A stretch of 64,000 nt of DNA from Ceratorhiza oryzae-sativae (lineage: Eukaryota; Basidiomycota; Agaricomycetes; Cantharellales; Ceratobasidiaceae). The notes under the pieces are model-generated. The model was not told the origin of the DNA and ran no database searches. It saw nothing but the letters and a program-made list of their open reading frames with translations. Of this stretch, positions 30,713 through 42,045 are shown in pieces; the first letter of the stretch is position 1, and each line of letters opens with the position of its first letter. The stretch is from positions 124,001-188,000 of the forward strand of contig JARWMV010000244.1 of the NCBI GenBank assembly GCA_030998015.1. Reading direction: 5' to 3'. Position numbers and translations under genes: made by a program.

Positions 30713-31358
30713 ATGGACAACGTCCTTCTCCCCGGCCAGCCTGTCGCGGAGCGCCCGGCGCCGGCACATACACGCGCGACGGAGTGAGTCGGTCGTCGCT
30801 GCTCGGGTTCGCCAACAACGGCTCGGTGCGGGCGGCGACGGCGAGCAGGGCCCAAGCGCCATCGCCGGGCGCCATCGTCGTCGGGACGGTGACACGGCTG
30901 TCGCCGCTGCAAGCAACGATCTCGATCACCATCGTCGACTCGGTGCCGCTGCCCCACGGCGAAGAGTTTACGGGCGTGATTCGCGTACAGGACGTGCGCT
31001 CGACAGAAAAGGACAAGGTCAAGATATCCGACTGTTTCCGCGGCGGCGACGTCGTGCGCGGGGCGGTGGTGAGTCCTCTTCGCCTCGTTTGGATCGGAAC
31101 ATGCACTGAGAGCGAATAAAGATTTCACTGGGCGATTCGCGGAGCTACTATGTCTCGACCACGCGCAACGACCTGGGGGTTATTTTCGCCACAAGCGAGG
31201 CTGGTGAGTTGCACACGCTCGAGACTCGAAAGTGGTCGCCTAAGATCGATTCATATGCAGGCGCGACGATGGACCCTATTTCTTGGCTCGAGATGCGTTG
31301 TCCCAAAACTGGGGCGATCGAGAAACGAAAGTGTGCCAAACCCAGTTCGATCCCGTAA
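30713..31358 (+). CDS. CSL4: Exosome complex component CSL4
   Basis: Cap subunit of the RNA exosome, which binds RNA entering the 3'-5' degradation channel. Exons are 30713-31068, 31122-31203 and 31261-31358. The N-terminal domain begins MDNVLLPGQPVAERPAP. The S1-like core reads PGAIVVGTVTRLSPLQATIS, EFTGVIRVQDVRSTEKDKVK and DCFRGGDVVRG, and after the first intron SYYVSTTRNDLGVIFATSE. A C-terminal zinc-ribbon remnant (MRCPKTGAIEKRKCAKP) ends the protein. One base is missing between about 30750 and 30762 in a G/C run. Restoring it gives exactly 179 codons, which fits fungal CSL4. The chosen ATG gives the family's N-terminal motif. Confidence 0.93.
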
Positions 31359-32040
31359 TCAAATATTCATATGCTGTGAGACACATATCGAGACCTGTCC
31401 TGCCTGCGTTTCCCTTATGCCGGGGCCCGTGCTCTGGCCTCCCCAGACCCCTGTGACGCACCGACCCAGAAATGACGAAGTCGATTGCACAATGAGAAGA
31501 TGCTGGCATCCCGACTGAGGAAATCTACTGAACCGAGCTTGACGGACGATCATTGTTGCCTACACGGCTCCGTATTAATCCCGCCGTCCTGAACACTATG
31601 CGCCTGCAGCGACCCTCACCTAGCAGACCCGCTTCATCGAGCAGCAGCCTTTTCAATTACGGCCCTACCCCGTAGACTCCGCTTTCTATCGGGATGCAAT
31701 GGACCACAAGCGCGACCGCGACATATGCAAGAACGGTATCTCCTAGCCGGACGAGCGCCATGTCAGTGTGCACGAATTCACTATGGTGCCACGAAATGCT
31801 AGTTTTCAGGAGTGGGGTAGATTCAGGGTCAGCTACACCAAAAGGAGCCCAAATGTGATGGACAAAACGTGGCCGGCACCGAGGGTCCACAACCGAAAGA
31901 ACATTATGAAGTGCTCCACACCGCCTGTCGGACTTTTGACGACGCTGACGTCGATAAAAACGCAGCCGTAATCTCAAAATGCGCTTACCCACGTGTTCCC
32001 AAAAGCTGGGAAATTGTGGGTACGCAGAGTGTCTGGCAAT
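31359..32040. other. Intergenic region downstream of CSL4
   Basis: No supported gene. The minus-strand open frame at 31657-31992 has no recognisable motif. Confidence 0.55.
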
Positions 32041-32300
32041 CCGCTCACGGCATACGACCGCAAATCAGTGCTCGTCAACCATGAGCTCGACCGCATGGGT
32101 ATGGGCTGCTACCAGCGGTTCATCGCCGGTCTCCACAACACAGGGTACATGCTTAGCGCGAACATTCCAAAGTACACCTAATGGTATTAATAATTGCGCA
32201 GATTTACTCTAAGAAGGGTTCGGTCTCATCCTGCCTCCTTTGCAAACTCGATCAAATCGCAGTGATGGCTCTCCAGCATCAGCCCCCCGCCGTACAATGT
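32040..32300 (+). pseudogene. Relic of an MFS transporter N-terminus
   Basis: Two fragments in adjacent frames resemble the first part of fungal major-facilitator transporters. One is KSVLVNHELDRMGMGCYQRF, about 32065-32125, like the segment before helix 1. The other is GFGLILPPLQ, about 32219-32248, like the end of helix 1. They are separated by stops and the remaining helices are absent. I recognise the family from these motifs only; the substrate cannot be inferred. Confidence 0.4.
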
Positions 32301-33186
32301 TGACTAGCCTTATATAGCCAGCCGATCCAACAATCTGATGTGGACCGTAAATCACGGGCGGACCAATAACTGATGTATGGCCAGATCGACAAGCTGTTTG
32401 GGGTATGGGGATCGGTTGACGATGTGGTAATTGGTTGAGGCAATATACCCCAATCGAGGCGGGGCTGAACCACCCGAACAGCGTAAAGTGCTCCCAGAGG
32501 ATTATGACGTCCATTCGCGGGAAGCGGCAATACGAAAACTCTGACGGCGGTGACAATCCGCTGTTCGGATAGAAGGTCCGGTTTCAGCTGGGAAAGATTG
32601 ATTGCAGGACTCAGGCCCACGTTCCGGCGAGCTTTGGCATTTTTGATATGGAGATATGGATAAACACTGGAGTTACGGACGGTCTAAGCTTTGCCGATCG
32701 TTGAATATATACGCTTAAATCATGGTATAATGTAATGCATGCAATTGGTCATTTGGGTTCACCGTCAACTATCAGTTACAATCGCGGATTGAATACCTCG
32801 CTCGACCCCGGAGCGCCCAGAACACGAGGTTTTATTCGGGTGCTTCAGCCACACGTAAATCAGGGTATATTGAATCATTCAATTAGCTCGAAGGCAATAG
32901 ATACGCTCGAATCTTCATGCATTCTGGGCTATCCGATCATCAGCTATATCTGGCCTTTGCGTCCACAATAACTACAACGGAGGATTCATTCTTGGAAACA
33001 CGTGTTGGCGGGCTAGTATTTGGAACTTCTGACTGAATAGGATGAATTGCGCTAGCCACTTACCTCATGCGTATTTACCAAAATGTCGCTTGCACTACGG
33101 CCTCTGGAGCCGCGGCGTCAAGCACTTCTTTATAAACCCCAAGTCATTCAGCGAGTTAAGCTACACTCCTACACCCCTCCTTCACC
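32301..33186. other. Intergenic, no supported gene
   Basis: About 890 bp lying between the transporter relic and the SET gene. Short motif-free open frames on both strands, moderate AT content. Nothing recognised. Confidence 0.5.
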
Positions 33187-33873
33187 ATGAGCATTCTTCC
33201 TCGCGAAACATTGCAAGACTGGCCCGAACTCTACGAGGTCGATTCTCAGAATGGATTCTTCATGTCTGGCCTAAGGTCACGAAAGGTGAGTTGGCTGCCC
33301 GTCCAGTACCCTCGGCATTGACCTCCCCGTTGTCACTTAGACGTTTGAGCCTGGTCAATTGATGGTGCCTATCACTGGCTTCACTGAGATTCCTCAAGCG
33401 ACATGGTCGAGCTACCAGTGTGGACTCGGTAGCCATGTTGAAGTGAATTCCGTGCTTGTTTTCAGTAAGCGTTGCACCACCCTGGGTCGGCCTTGCTTTC
33501 TGATATTCCATCATAGTGAACCATTCGTGCTCTCCCAACGTTGTAATCGATATGAGCTCTCCCGATCGCTCAGAGTGGCATGCACGCGCTCTTAAGAAGA
33601 TCAATCCTGGGGACGAGCTTACAACGTTCTACCCGTCTACCGAGTGGGATTCTCCACAGCCGTTTGACTGCAGATGCAAATCTGAGGTAAGCTGCCTCTT
33701 GAACGCCCCTGGGTATTGGAGAGTTGATCAGTGGGTTTCGGCAGAACTGTTTGGGGTATTACCGGGGATCAAAATACTTGAGTCGTCAGCGGGTAGAAGA
33801 GAGTGGATATAACAGCCCTTGGGTCTCGCACTTGATGAACGAGCGTGACGTCAATGGTAGCGATAAGATATGA
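33187..33873 (+). CDS. Small SET-domain protein
   Basis: Predicted protein of 173 residues with the C-terminal half of a SET domain. The cofactor-site motif is NHSCSPNVVIDMS, followed by ARALKKINPGDELTTFYPS (the GDELT-FYPST signature) and a cysteine pair (DCRC). The post-SET-like end reads CLGYYRGSKYLSRQ. Exons are 33187-33285, 33341-33464, 33517-33686 and 33745-33873; the coding length is an exact multiple of three with no repair. The protein is short for a lysine methyltransferase. It resembles the family of compact fungal SET proteins of unknown substrate, and activity is not established. It sits alone in a gene-poor stretch. Confidence 0.8.
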
Positions 33874-35465
33874 GGGGTGTTGCTTTTTGAATATTTCTGT
33901 CGTGAATTTAAAGCTTGTTTCAAGGCGTCGCCTTTTGTCTGCATCAAATTTGGAATTAGAACCCTCAGACGCTTCTGGACAAGGCGATGTACCGGTCTTG
34001 AACACTAAAAACGAATATGCGGATATATGCTAGCCGTAGACAGAACTATGTTTTGCAATCTCATGGGGATGTCTCTGGTAAATTGAATTCCCAGTCTCTC
34101 CCTGAGAGGAATTCTTTGAGTTCCGAAAATGATGAAGCGTCTCAGATGACTCTTTTGTGGGATAGAGAATGTTTTCGCAGTTTTGTGCGCGTGTCAACCT
34201 CTGGTGATAGTGACGCCTCCAATAACGTGGCATTGAAACCGTGGGATTTAACCGTGTTCCAAAGAGCATAAGGGGGTCGATTCCTGAAATTAGCAAGGAA
34301 TCTTGGCCATCCTATTCACCAGGAACGGATAGTGGTGAATAGACATTTGGGGGGTACAAGTTTGTTCTAGCGTGGCGGAAAGCGAAGCGTTGAGTAGTTC
34401 AGCTACCAGCCATCATGCGCGGTTGTTGACCCACTCGATCATGGTCGTCTGGGCTTATACGTTCTCTTTTACATATGTGACAGGATTGCAAAGCTATCGC
34501 CAAATTTTCAAAGAATAAATATATATGATCGTCCAAGGACCACTCAATCTGGGAAGATTACTATCGGAGGTTCCAATTAACCCTCAAACTATCAATTACG
34601 AGTCACGAACACAGCTTAGTGGCTTGCACGCGTTGTTTGAAAGATCCAGCTCAGGAGTGATGGGGTTCTTAAATAACTTTCTGTTGTCCCAACTCGGGTG
34701 AGGGGATAGGGGGATCTTCACGCAACTCGAGGGGTCAAAGTACCGGAACTGCCCGGGATGCAGAAATAACATGAGCCTTGCGTTTATTCGTGTAGATATG
34801 TTAATCTTTAAAATATATGTGGATGGCACGGTATTAAAGGTGGGACATTCGAGTTACTGAACCATGGGGGATATGGGAACCTGTGATCGTATATGATGTT
34901 GTGGCCTTCGCGCATATAAGCGGACCAGAGACGTCGGTGGTATGCCAGCGAAGCAATCCCAGTATGGAAGTGCTTGGAGCTCCCCTATCAGTCTAAAAAT
35001 ATAACTGGTACCCGCCTTGGCAGGACCATTTTTGCCGAAAGGTCATGCAACCCTGGCGGGCACAACCAAAACAGGAGAAAAACAGGAGAGTTTGTGAAGG
35101 ACGCACGAGACGCTCGCTCTGTTTCCCTTGTGCATCCCACCCCCCGCCCTGCGGCTGAGAATTTGTTTCCCTGTACTGTTTTTGTGAACCGTGGAGTTTG
35201 ACCTTGTATTCATGTAGCACGTTAAAATTGTATGTCAAAAAGGAAATAAGTCTCACATGACGTCCCAATTGGCTAAACAAGACCACTCTATCTCGCGTGA
35301 TCTCGCGACGCTCTTTCCCAATGTCGAGTCGAGCCCAATGGATGATCTATGGTATCCTAAGCTGTGCGTGCCGAATTTAGTCTGCGAATAATAATAGTAA
35401 AAATATATGAACCCATTCATCTAATGGCTGCTCGGGAACCTGGCTTAACTCAGGAAAAACTTGAG
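33874..35465. other. AT-rich intergenic region
   Basis: About 1.6 kb. The open frame at 34017-34271 (plus) is coding-like in composition but has no start context, splice sites or motif I recognise. No gene call. Confidence 0.5.
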
Positions 35466-35600
35466 GTGTAATGAAACAGGGGGGTGTAGTAATGGTGTAA
35501 TTCCATGAAATGACACATAATTATCTGTCATTATCCTGTTACACCAGTGTAATTTGGCATAATGACACCATTACTACACCCCTGTTTTCATTACCCCTCC
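35466..35600. repeat. Foldback (MITE-like) element, about 135 bp
   Basis: The left arm near 35466-35500 contains ggtgtagtaatggtgt and the right arm near 35568-35598 contains its reverse complement acaccattactacacc. The wider arms, gtaatgaaacagggg against ccctgttttcattac, also pair, giving about 30 bp of near-perfect inverted repeat around a 65-bp AT-rich core. The core has its own small palindrome, ttacaccagtgtaa. There is no coding capacity. I could not settle a target-site duplication. The form fits a non-autonomous DNA transposon or a strong hairpin. Confidence 0.65.
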
Positions 35601-35929
35601 TTATGCCTAATTACATACCATTACCCCCACAGGTTTTTGCTGAGAATGTCATCTGACTGGCGACGGGGCCAAGCCTTGTGCCGTTCCCCTGACTTGGAGC
35701 GACGGTCCAACTGGATGATAATTTTGGATAATGCCGGGCAGCAATGCCAAGCAACGGCCAGCAGATAAGCCCGGAGTAGCAGTGCTTGGGGGGCTCCTTG
35801 GCTGGGCTATAAGACTATTGGGGGCAGACACTAATCCCTCGCAGCGAGCGCAAGATGTACCTCCCCCATCCTCTTGCGCTCGCTTCTGGCTGCCCCAAGC
35901 TGCTCCTATTTTTTGACGTCTCAAGCGAA

Positions 35930-37581
35930 ATGTCCCTGCCTCCCCCACCATCGTCTCGGTCGACATTGACATTCGTGGTGTCCACCTGGCTACGGAGTGT
36001 TCGCCAATCTCCCGACGCCCCGCGCTCACAATTTCCTTTTCAGCTATGCCAGCCTAGGCCCCCCTGGCCTCCAGCTGCCGGTCGGCTCGCTCTTGCCGCC
36101 GCCGGTTTCCATTACCGACACGGACCTGGCGCTGCACGCCACCAAGGTTGCCGCTGATGTGTGCGATCCTAACGTTAACGATATTCATACAGCCCTCAAG
36201 ACTTTGGTTGGGGCGGTGTTAATTACCATCACTGTCCAATCATCGCTTGTCCACCGTACCATTGGTGAGCTGGTATGGTCGTACGACCGCTACGCCAAGC
36301 TCCTGATTCATGCGCGGCCAGTGCTCAGTCCGACCAGCCCGCAAGAGCTTACCTATGACGCATACCATATCCAATCGACCCGTGTTCACCCTCGTCCACA
36401 TTGATCTCCCTACTCCTATGTCCTCTCTCCTCTGACATCATTCCCTCATCCGCATGCCCGTGCTCCCTTGTTATTTGTTGAGCCATCTCGCTCGCAGGCG
36501 CCCCTCTCACTCCCCGAGTCGCCGTTAGTTGGCTCACGATTCTCGGCGTCCGCTGTTGTTAGCCTCGGACAGTGTACACCCTAACACTTGGTTCCCGCCC
36601 TAGGTAAGACTATTCTTGCCACCAACTCGGAGGGTGAGCCAACGCCAGATTTCACCCCTTACTCAAGCATACTCGACGAAGTTATACTGAACGAACTAGA
36701 AGAACCCAAGGAGGCACCAAAAATATTTGCCATATGCAGACCTCCTCCGTGCGCTGCCGGCGACTGTGGGATGGAGGTATATGTCACGCCATCAAGGCTA
36801 GCGGTAGCCAGTCTTGGTACGGCCCGTTTCGCCATTCAATTATACTGTAATATCTTTGCTGGTACGTAGCTATCCTCATATTGGCCATGTTGAGCGTATA
36901 TTGAAAGAGGCTTCAGCAGTTTGCACGATAGTCTGGGTCTGCATTATGGCCTATCAAATCACTCGGCGCACAATTCGTAGTCTACATGGTGAGCGTTGGA
37001 CTACAAGTCCCCAGCTCGGGGCTTACACGGTTATTAGTTTGCAGGAATTACCATGCGGGTCCGCGTCTTGACGAGGCCTGTATTTACAGAGGTGGTCCAT
37101 GCTGTGTTGTATATATGTGGTATGTAGATTGGCGCTTCAATTTGATTTTTATACTAAAGGTGGTCTGGGTCGCCTTTTTGTCTCTTCGCTGTCTGGAGCA
37201 CAGCACGACATATATGCTCCTAGTCCCCTTCCCCAACCTCCCTTCCCCTTTCTGACCTCTCCGCCCCCATGCCACTGCTAACTCTGCTCACAAAACCAGA
37301 CCCTATATCGTCGCGCCATCTGCCTCGACGCAGCCGCTCAGAGTATCCACTCTGGGTGCAAATCAAAGAAAAAGAAGAAGAAAATGTCGAATAGCAAGCT
37401 CGGGGAAACCTTGGTATATTCAGCAAGTGTTCCTCTGCCAGATGACGATGGACTCCCGAGTGAGGATGCGGGCAGTGCTATAGGGGCTGGCGATAGTAGT
37501 GGGATCCCAGGTGCCATACACGACTACTCTTCAATCCTTGACCCAACATGCTCTACACCATCCCAAGACCCCCTCAGTTAG
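35930..37581 (+). CDS. Unrecognised, possibly spliced gene (low confidence)
   Basis: Several coding-like blocks on the plus strand are separated by plausible short introns. The blocks are about 35930-36260 (GVFANLPTPRAHNFLFSY, LVGAVLITITVQSSLV), 36600-36780 (EGEPTPDFTPYSSILDEVIL, AICRPPPCAAGDCGME), 36890-36990 (CTIVWVCIMAYQITRR, probably membrane-spanning), and 37290-37500 (a basic KSKKKKKK run, then an acidic Ser/Gly-rich tail). Donors gtgagc at 36989 and gtatgt at 37121 have nearby acceptors. I cannot join all blocks in frame, and I do not recognise the family. It may be a real membrane protein, or a decayed gene. Confidence 0.3.
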
Positions 37582-38784
37582 CAATAGTGCAGCCAGTCTT
37601 CGTCGCCTCAATTGCGAGCTATTCACACCCATCCATTGCCCCTATCGACCTCGCCACCAGTCCGCTCCCAGAAGGCTACAAAGTCTCGGCTGTATCAACG
37701 GACGTCCCCTGGCTTGGGGTCTTTGGACTCCGCCTCCATCGAGAACGACGGAGGGGGCTGAGAAACGGCCACGAAGAAAAAAACCATGGCGTGCATTGGT
37801 TCCCGCCCCAGAGACGCCAGCTAAACCGAAGCCACAGGAGGTAAGGGGGCTGAGGATTAGGAGGGGCAAGTGGCAAGGAAGGAACAAGGCATAGGAAAGA
37901 TGAAGGAAGCGGCGAGGCAGATGTGAACAACAGCGAGTGAGCGAGCAAAGCCACCATCGACTAGACGACTCCACCCCCCACTTACTCCCCTTCCACTCAA
38001 ATCCGACCCGACTCGAGCATGACGCCGAAGTCGCCCAGCTTCATACGTGAACTAGTATGCGCTCCTAGGTGGCGTCGACCGCCCAGGGCCACCTACGCTT
38101 TCTGCTGGCCCCAGTCTGCGTGGGGGGCGGTCTATGTGACTCTAGGAGGGCAGTACCGGGGATCAGAAGGACTGGCGGCTGGATCCCGCGTCTACTCGCT
38201 CAGAACCAACTCCCCGAGCCACGCGCTTGTGTCACCATCCCCGTATGCATCATCGTCTCCGCCGTCATCATCGCCGCTCATCAGATATCAATCCGACAGA
38301 ATCGCCCACCGTTACCCGAATATGAAAGGTCAGTCGGGGGTACGGACACACCCTGCCACGGTAGCACCAAGATAAATGGAGGTCCCTATAGGACCAGAAT
38401 CACCTTTTCCCGTGTACTTATTTTTTTCTATTCTGTTTCCTTTTGTTTTGTCTCGGTTTCCGTTGATTTGTCTCATTCTCCTTCCGTTTTGTTTCGGTCA
38501 CCTCTCCTCTCACTCCTGCACTTTTACCTCAATTTTAATTCGTCTACTCATTCCAAGTGGCTACACCGTGGCCTTCCTTATCTGCTGTCTAGTTGTATCG
38601 TTAGCAGGCTTAGCTGATTTCTCAAGTGAAAGTAGAGTACTTTTTGTTTGGGTTGATTCTTTATCCAGTCTCGTTTATACCTAGTGTGTCCTCTACGCTT
38701 GTTTATTCTTAATGATTCAAAACCCCCTGGTGGGGTTTAATTGGCTTTATATGGAAAATACGGAAAATGCGGTAAAGCTTCACC
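37582..38784. other. Low-complexity stretch with one membrane-like segment
   Basis: About 1.2 kb. A plus-strand block near 38080-38330 encodes a likely membrane helix (CVTIPVCIIVSAVIIAAHQ) in one frame; it may be a further exon of the unrecognised locus upstream or an unrelated fragment. Bases 38400-38540 are strongly pyrimidine-rich. No confident gene. Confidence 0.35.
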
Positions 38785-39351
38785 ATGTCAAATCACACCA
38801 ACAAATACCGTATAATCGCTACGCCAAGAAGGAAGCCCACGGAAGCAACATCTTCACATGTTTGCGTGGGAGGGTGCCTTGGAGCCATAAAACGGCCAAG
38901 TGGTCGGATGGGAGGGGGACGTAGGCTCGTCTGTCGTGCATTGCCCGGGATAGAAGGGAACGGGCTCAGGGGCCGACGATGGGGTGGACTAGAAAGCAGT
39001 CTCCAACACCTTGTATGCGCTGCAGCTGTCTTACATAGCCGCAGGCTGACCTGGCAGAATAAACTGGGGTCCCCGAAAAAATCGCTACAAGAGTTGCAGA
39101 AACTTCTCCAAGACGTCCATCGAAGTCTGCATGCCAAGGAAATCTTGCTCGATTTCAACGTTTTTGAACTTATCCCACACGACGACCACCTATCTCAAGA
39201 ACCCACACGAAATCGTCACGAAAAGTGGGTTTCCAGTGTGTATAGAACCGTGCAACCCGAATCTAACGCACCGATTCGAGAGACAAAAATAGCGCAGCAA
39301 CGTCCACCACGGCCCTTGCCCGCGTCTCTCGTTCAAGCTGGTCTTGGGTGA
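38785..39351 (+). CDS. Hypothetical protein, 188 codons, doubtful
   Basis: A single uninterrupted frame begins at an ATG. It has an Arg/Gly-rich first half and a helical, leucine-rich segment (LQELQKLLQDVHRSLHAKEI) in the second. There are no recognised domains, and unlike most genes in the window it has no intron. The minus strand of the same area also has hydrophobic open frames, so this could be chance. Confidence 0.2.
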   Translation: MSNHTNKYRIIATPRRKPTEATSSHVCVGGCLGAIKRPSGRMGGGRRLVCRALPGIEGNGLRGRRWGGLESSLQHLVCAAAVLHSRRLTWQNKLGSPKKSLQELQKLLQDVHRSLHAKEILLDFNVFELIPHDDHLSQEPTRNRHEKWVSSVYRTVQPESNAPIRETKIAQQRPPRPLPASLVQAGLG

Positions 39352-39757
39352 TAATCTCTGTTCGGTCTTCCCCACTTGATGGAATTGGATCAAGCGCATA
39401 TATAAAGGTTTGTCCAAGCTACCTTTTTGACACTTATTTGAGCGTCCAACAGCCCAGGTAGTCATATATATTAGTATCGAAGCTAAGATGAACATATAGA
39501 GAGACAAGCAAACAAGGATCACCAGAAAGCAATTTATCACGAGTCCATAAATCTAGAATGGCCTATACCGCTAAATTCGATTCCGTGCTGCTTAAAACCA
39601 GACTACTCAGTTCAAGGCGAAGAATGACGATAGGAGAAACAGAAGATGTCCAATTTTGTCGACGAGGCCGAGAAGGACTGTCCAAAACTAGAACTATCGC
39701 AGGCACAACGGCTAGGAAAAGGGACAAATACATAACCCAAAAAGTAGTTAGCCACAA
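39190..39757 (-). other. Two hydrophobic minus-strand open frames
   Basis: Frames at 39190-39540 (from MINCFLVILVCLSLYMFILA) and 39563-39757 (from MWLTTFWVMYLSLFLAVVPA) each begin with a strong membrane-helix stretch. They lie in line on the same strand, so they could be exons or remains of one membrane protein. I cannot join them with good splice sites and do not recognise the family. Confidence 0.25.
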
Positions 39758-39918
39758 CGTAGTCGCACACCAAAAAAGTTCAGCGTATAACCGAAATGGA
39801 GATTGGAGTATAGAGGCTTGAGTAAAAAGGAGTGTGTGGGCTCACGCGAGCCTGGACCAAAACCTAAGTCAAAGGCAAAAGAGGAGCCTGAGAGGGCAGA
39901 TAGAAAAAGATAGAACCG

Positions 39919-39946
39919 ACAAAATCAAAATCAAAATCAAAATCAA
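39919..39946 (+). repeat. (aaaatc)n microsatellite
   Basis: Four tandem copies of a 6-bp unit end just before the 3' end of the minus-strand gene at 40023. A simple repeat of no evident function. Confidence 0.8.
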
Positions 39947-40022
39947 ATGAAAGTGTCCACGGATAAAAGATACCCATCTGATCTCCCCCTCTCTCCCCTC
40001 CTCTCCTCTCCGTTTCATCTCT

Positions 40023-40881
40023 TCAGTACCGCCTGCCCTTGCGCTTTGGAGGCGCTAGTATCTTCTCCAGTCGCTTTCGTGCCTTCTCTTCCTTCCTCGC
40101 CTTGTGCGCCCGCCTCAGGCGGTTTCTCGCTCGCTCGAGTATGCCAGGTCGGTATGGTGCTATCACGTCCTCCAAGCCCTCGTTGTGCCTCCATAGCGTC
40201 GGGTTCGTGTTGTACTTGACCCCGAGTGCACGTGCTGTCATGGCTGTTTCGTACTGCAAGTCTGGCGTCTCCGCCCAGTGTAGATTGTATAGTGCACGCT
40301 GGAGCGTCCTGCTCAGGGTCCGCACTACTTCCTCTCGATCGGGCTATGATGTGAACAAGTCAGCATCTTGCTTCCCATGGCGATATCCAATTACTCACCC
40401 AGCGTTCCAAGACCCAGCCGACGACTTTGTACACGATATCGTGGTACATCGCTTCTATCTCTCCTCCCACGGAGATCCCCTTTACGACTCGCCCGTCTTT
40501 CAGGTTTACTCCTTGATGCGCAGCCAGTTGGATCACTAGTGGGCACTCGTTTGGTCCTGCGATCCTGAATATGTCCTCGTCCCACACCCACATCTCTTCA
40601 GGTTGCGGGCGGCGACAGTAGCTGCGGAAGTATTTGGACCGGTCGCCGACCAAGTAGTGGTAGGTCGACTGGAGGACGAGCGAGCACAGGTATCGCACGT
40701 CTTCTGTCGGGATCGGAAACGCCGCCAGAAGCACGTAGCTGAGCTCTGAAGCGGAAAGCGGCAGCTGACGGGCAAGCATTGGCGACACGTTGGGCTCGGG
40801 AGCCACTGATGAGACGACCGTGGGGGTGGCGGTGGTGGCGGTGGCGTTGGACGAGATGCGAGTGGTGAGTGGAGTAGACAT
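40023..40881 (-). CDS. Conserved-looking hypothetical protein, 267 aa
   Basis: Two exons, 40881-40399 and 40343-40023, join through an intron with a clean gtgagt donor and tag acceptor. The spliced length is exactly 268 codons without repair. The N-terminus is Thr/Ala-rich and low-complexity. The middle is a mixed helical domain (YLCSLVLQSTYHYLVGDRSK, CPLVIQLAAHQGVNLKDGRV, DIVYKVVGWVLERW). The C-terminus is strongly basic and probably coiled (RRAHKARKEEKARKRLEK then PKRKGRRY), which could act as a nuclear signal or RNA-binding tail. I do not recognise the family and assign no function. Confidence 0.7.
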
Positions 40882-41900
40882 GGTGTGTGATGCAAGTTGG
40901 GATGGAATATATCACAGAGGCAGGGTTCTCGAATCGAGTGTGGTAGATATGTTCAAGAGTTGGGGGATGCGACCTCTCGCGCCCAGTGGTATATCGAGTC
41001 GCACAAGTGTATCGCATATGGCCGATTGGAGTGTATGACCAGACCCGACATTCATTCCGACTCCGACGAGCTGGTGTTGGCGGGTTTTGGAGTGTTGGAG
41101 TGGGTTTGGACGCAGTGAACATGGTAGACCGGTGCGTTGATGGTCGAGTACAAGACGCCGGGCAAACGTCGTTCATCCGCAGGGACGACGTCCAAAGACT
41201 TGGTTTGCGCAGCCACCTGATCAATTGTTGCTTCTTTTGGCCGTTTGGTCAAGGTGGGACGTCATTGTTCGAGCAATTCCAAGATGTGTCCACATCTTGG
41301 GTACTATGGCGCATACAAAAGTTCGACACATCTTATGCTTCTTGAACACTCAAGGGAGCTAGAGGCATTCTGTTCCTCCACAGCCTGGATGGTCGATACA
41401 CCGGAGGCATTTTCATCGCCCATTCTGCTGGGTCGACCAAACAATGTCGCCACGGCCCAGCAGTGCAAAGAGGCTGGGATGTGTGCTCGTACCATTCATT
41501 AAGTGCGTCCGAAATTTTGTATCGGCGTGAAAGGGAAGGGCGGTACTTTGCTCGAATAATGGAGTGGAAGTATTGCAGGGGAGTACGTACATGGTCGGGT
41601 AGCATCACCCAGAACAAAGCTATAAGCAGATGGGCAGAAAAAATGCATGCACATGTGTCCGGCTTCACCCGCAATGTATATGAATATGGGCTCAGCAGTT
41701 GACCCAAGTAGAAACCAGTCTAGGCCTCTCGGCACGCTCCAGATTCCATACATTGCCACAAGATGAATAACAAAAGACAAGCTAGTTACTTTATTGATGC
41801 GCCAGTAAAAAAAAGGTCCATTTTATGGTTCCGGGCACCTTGCAATCGAATAGTCGACTTGGGTTGACCGACTTGGTCGTGTGCGTTTGTTTGGATGGGG
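40882..41900. other. Intergenic region between divergent transcripts
   Basis: About 1 kb between the minus-strand gene at 40 kb and the snoRNA host transcript. Only short open frames are present and no motif is recognised. It presumably holds both promoters. Confidence 0.5.
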
Positions 41901-42045
41901 GTGGTCAGCAGGATCGGCGTCTGAAGCGCCATTGCTTAACTCAGCATCTAGAGCGATCGAAAATTTATTCTTCATTCGACCACAACCGCATTCGTGATGG
42001 AATGGTAAGTTGGCTCAATTATTCTACTCCCACTAAGCCATGCAT

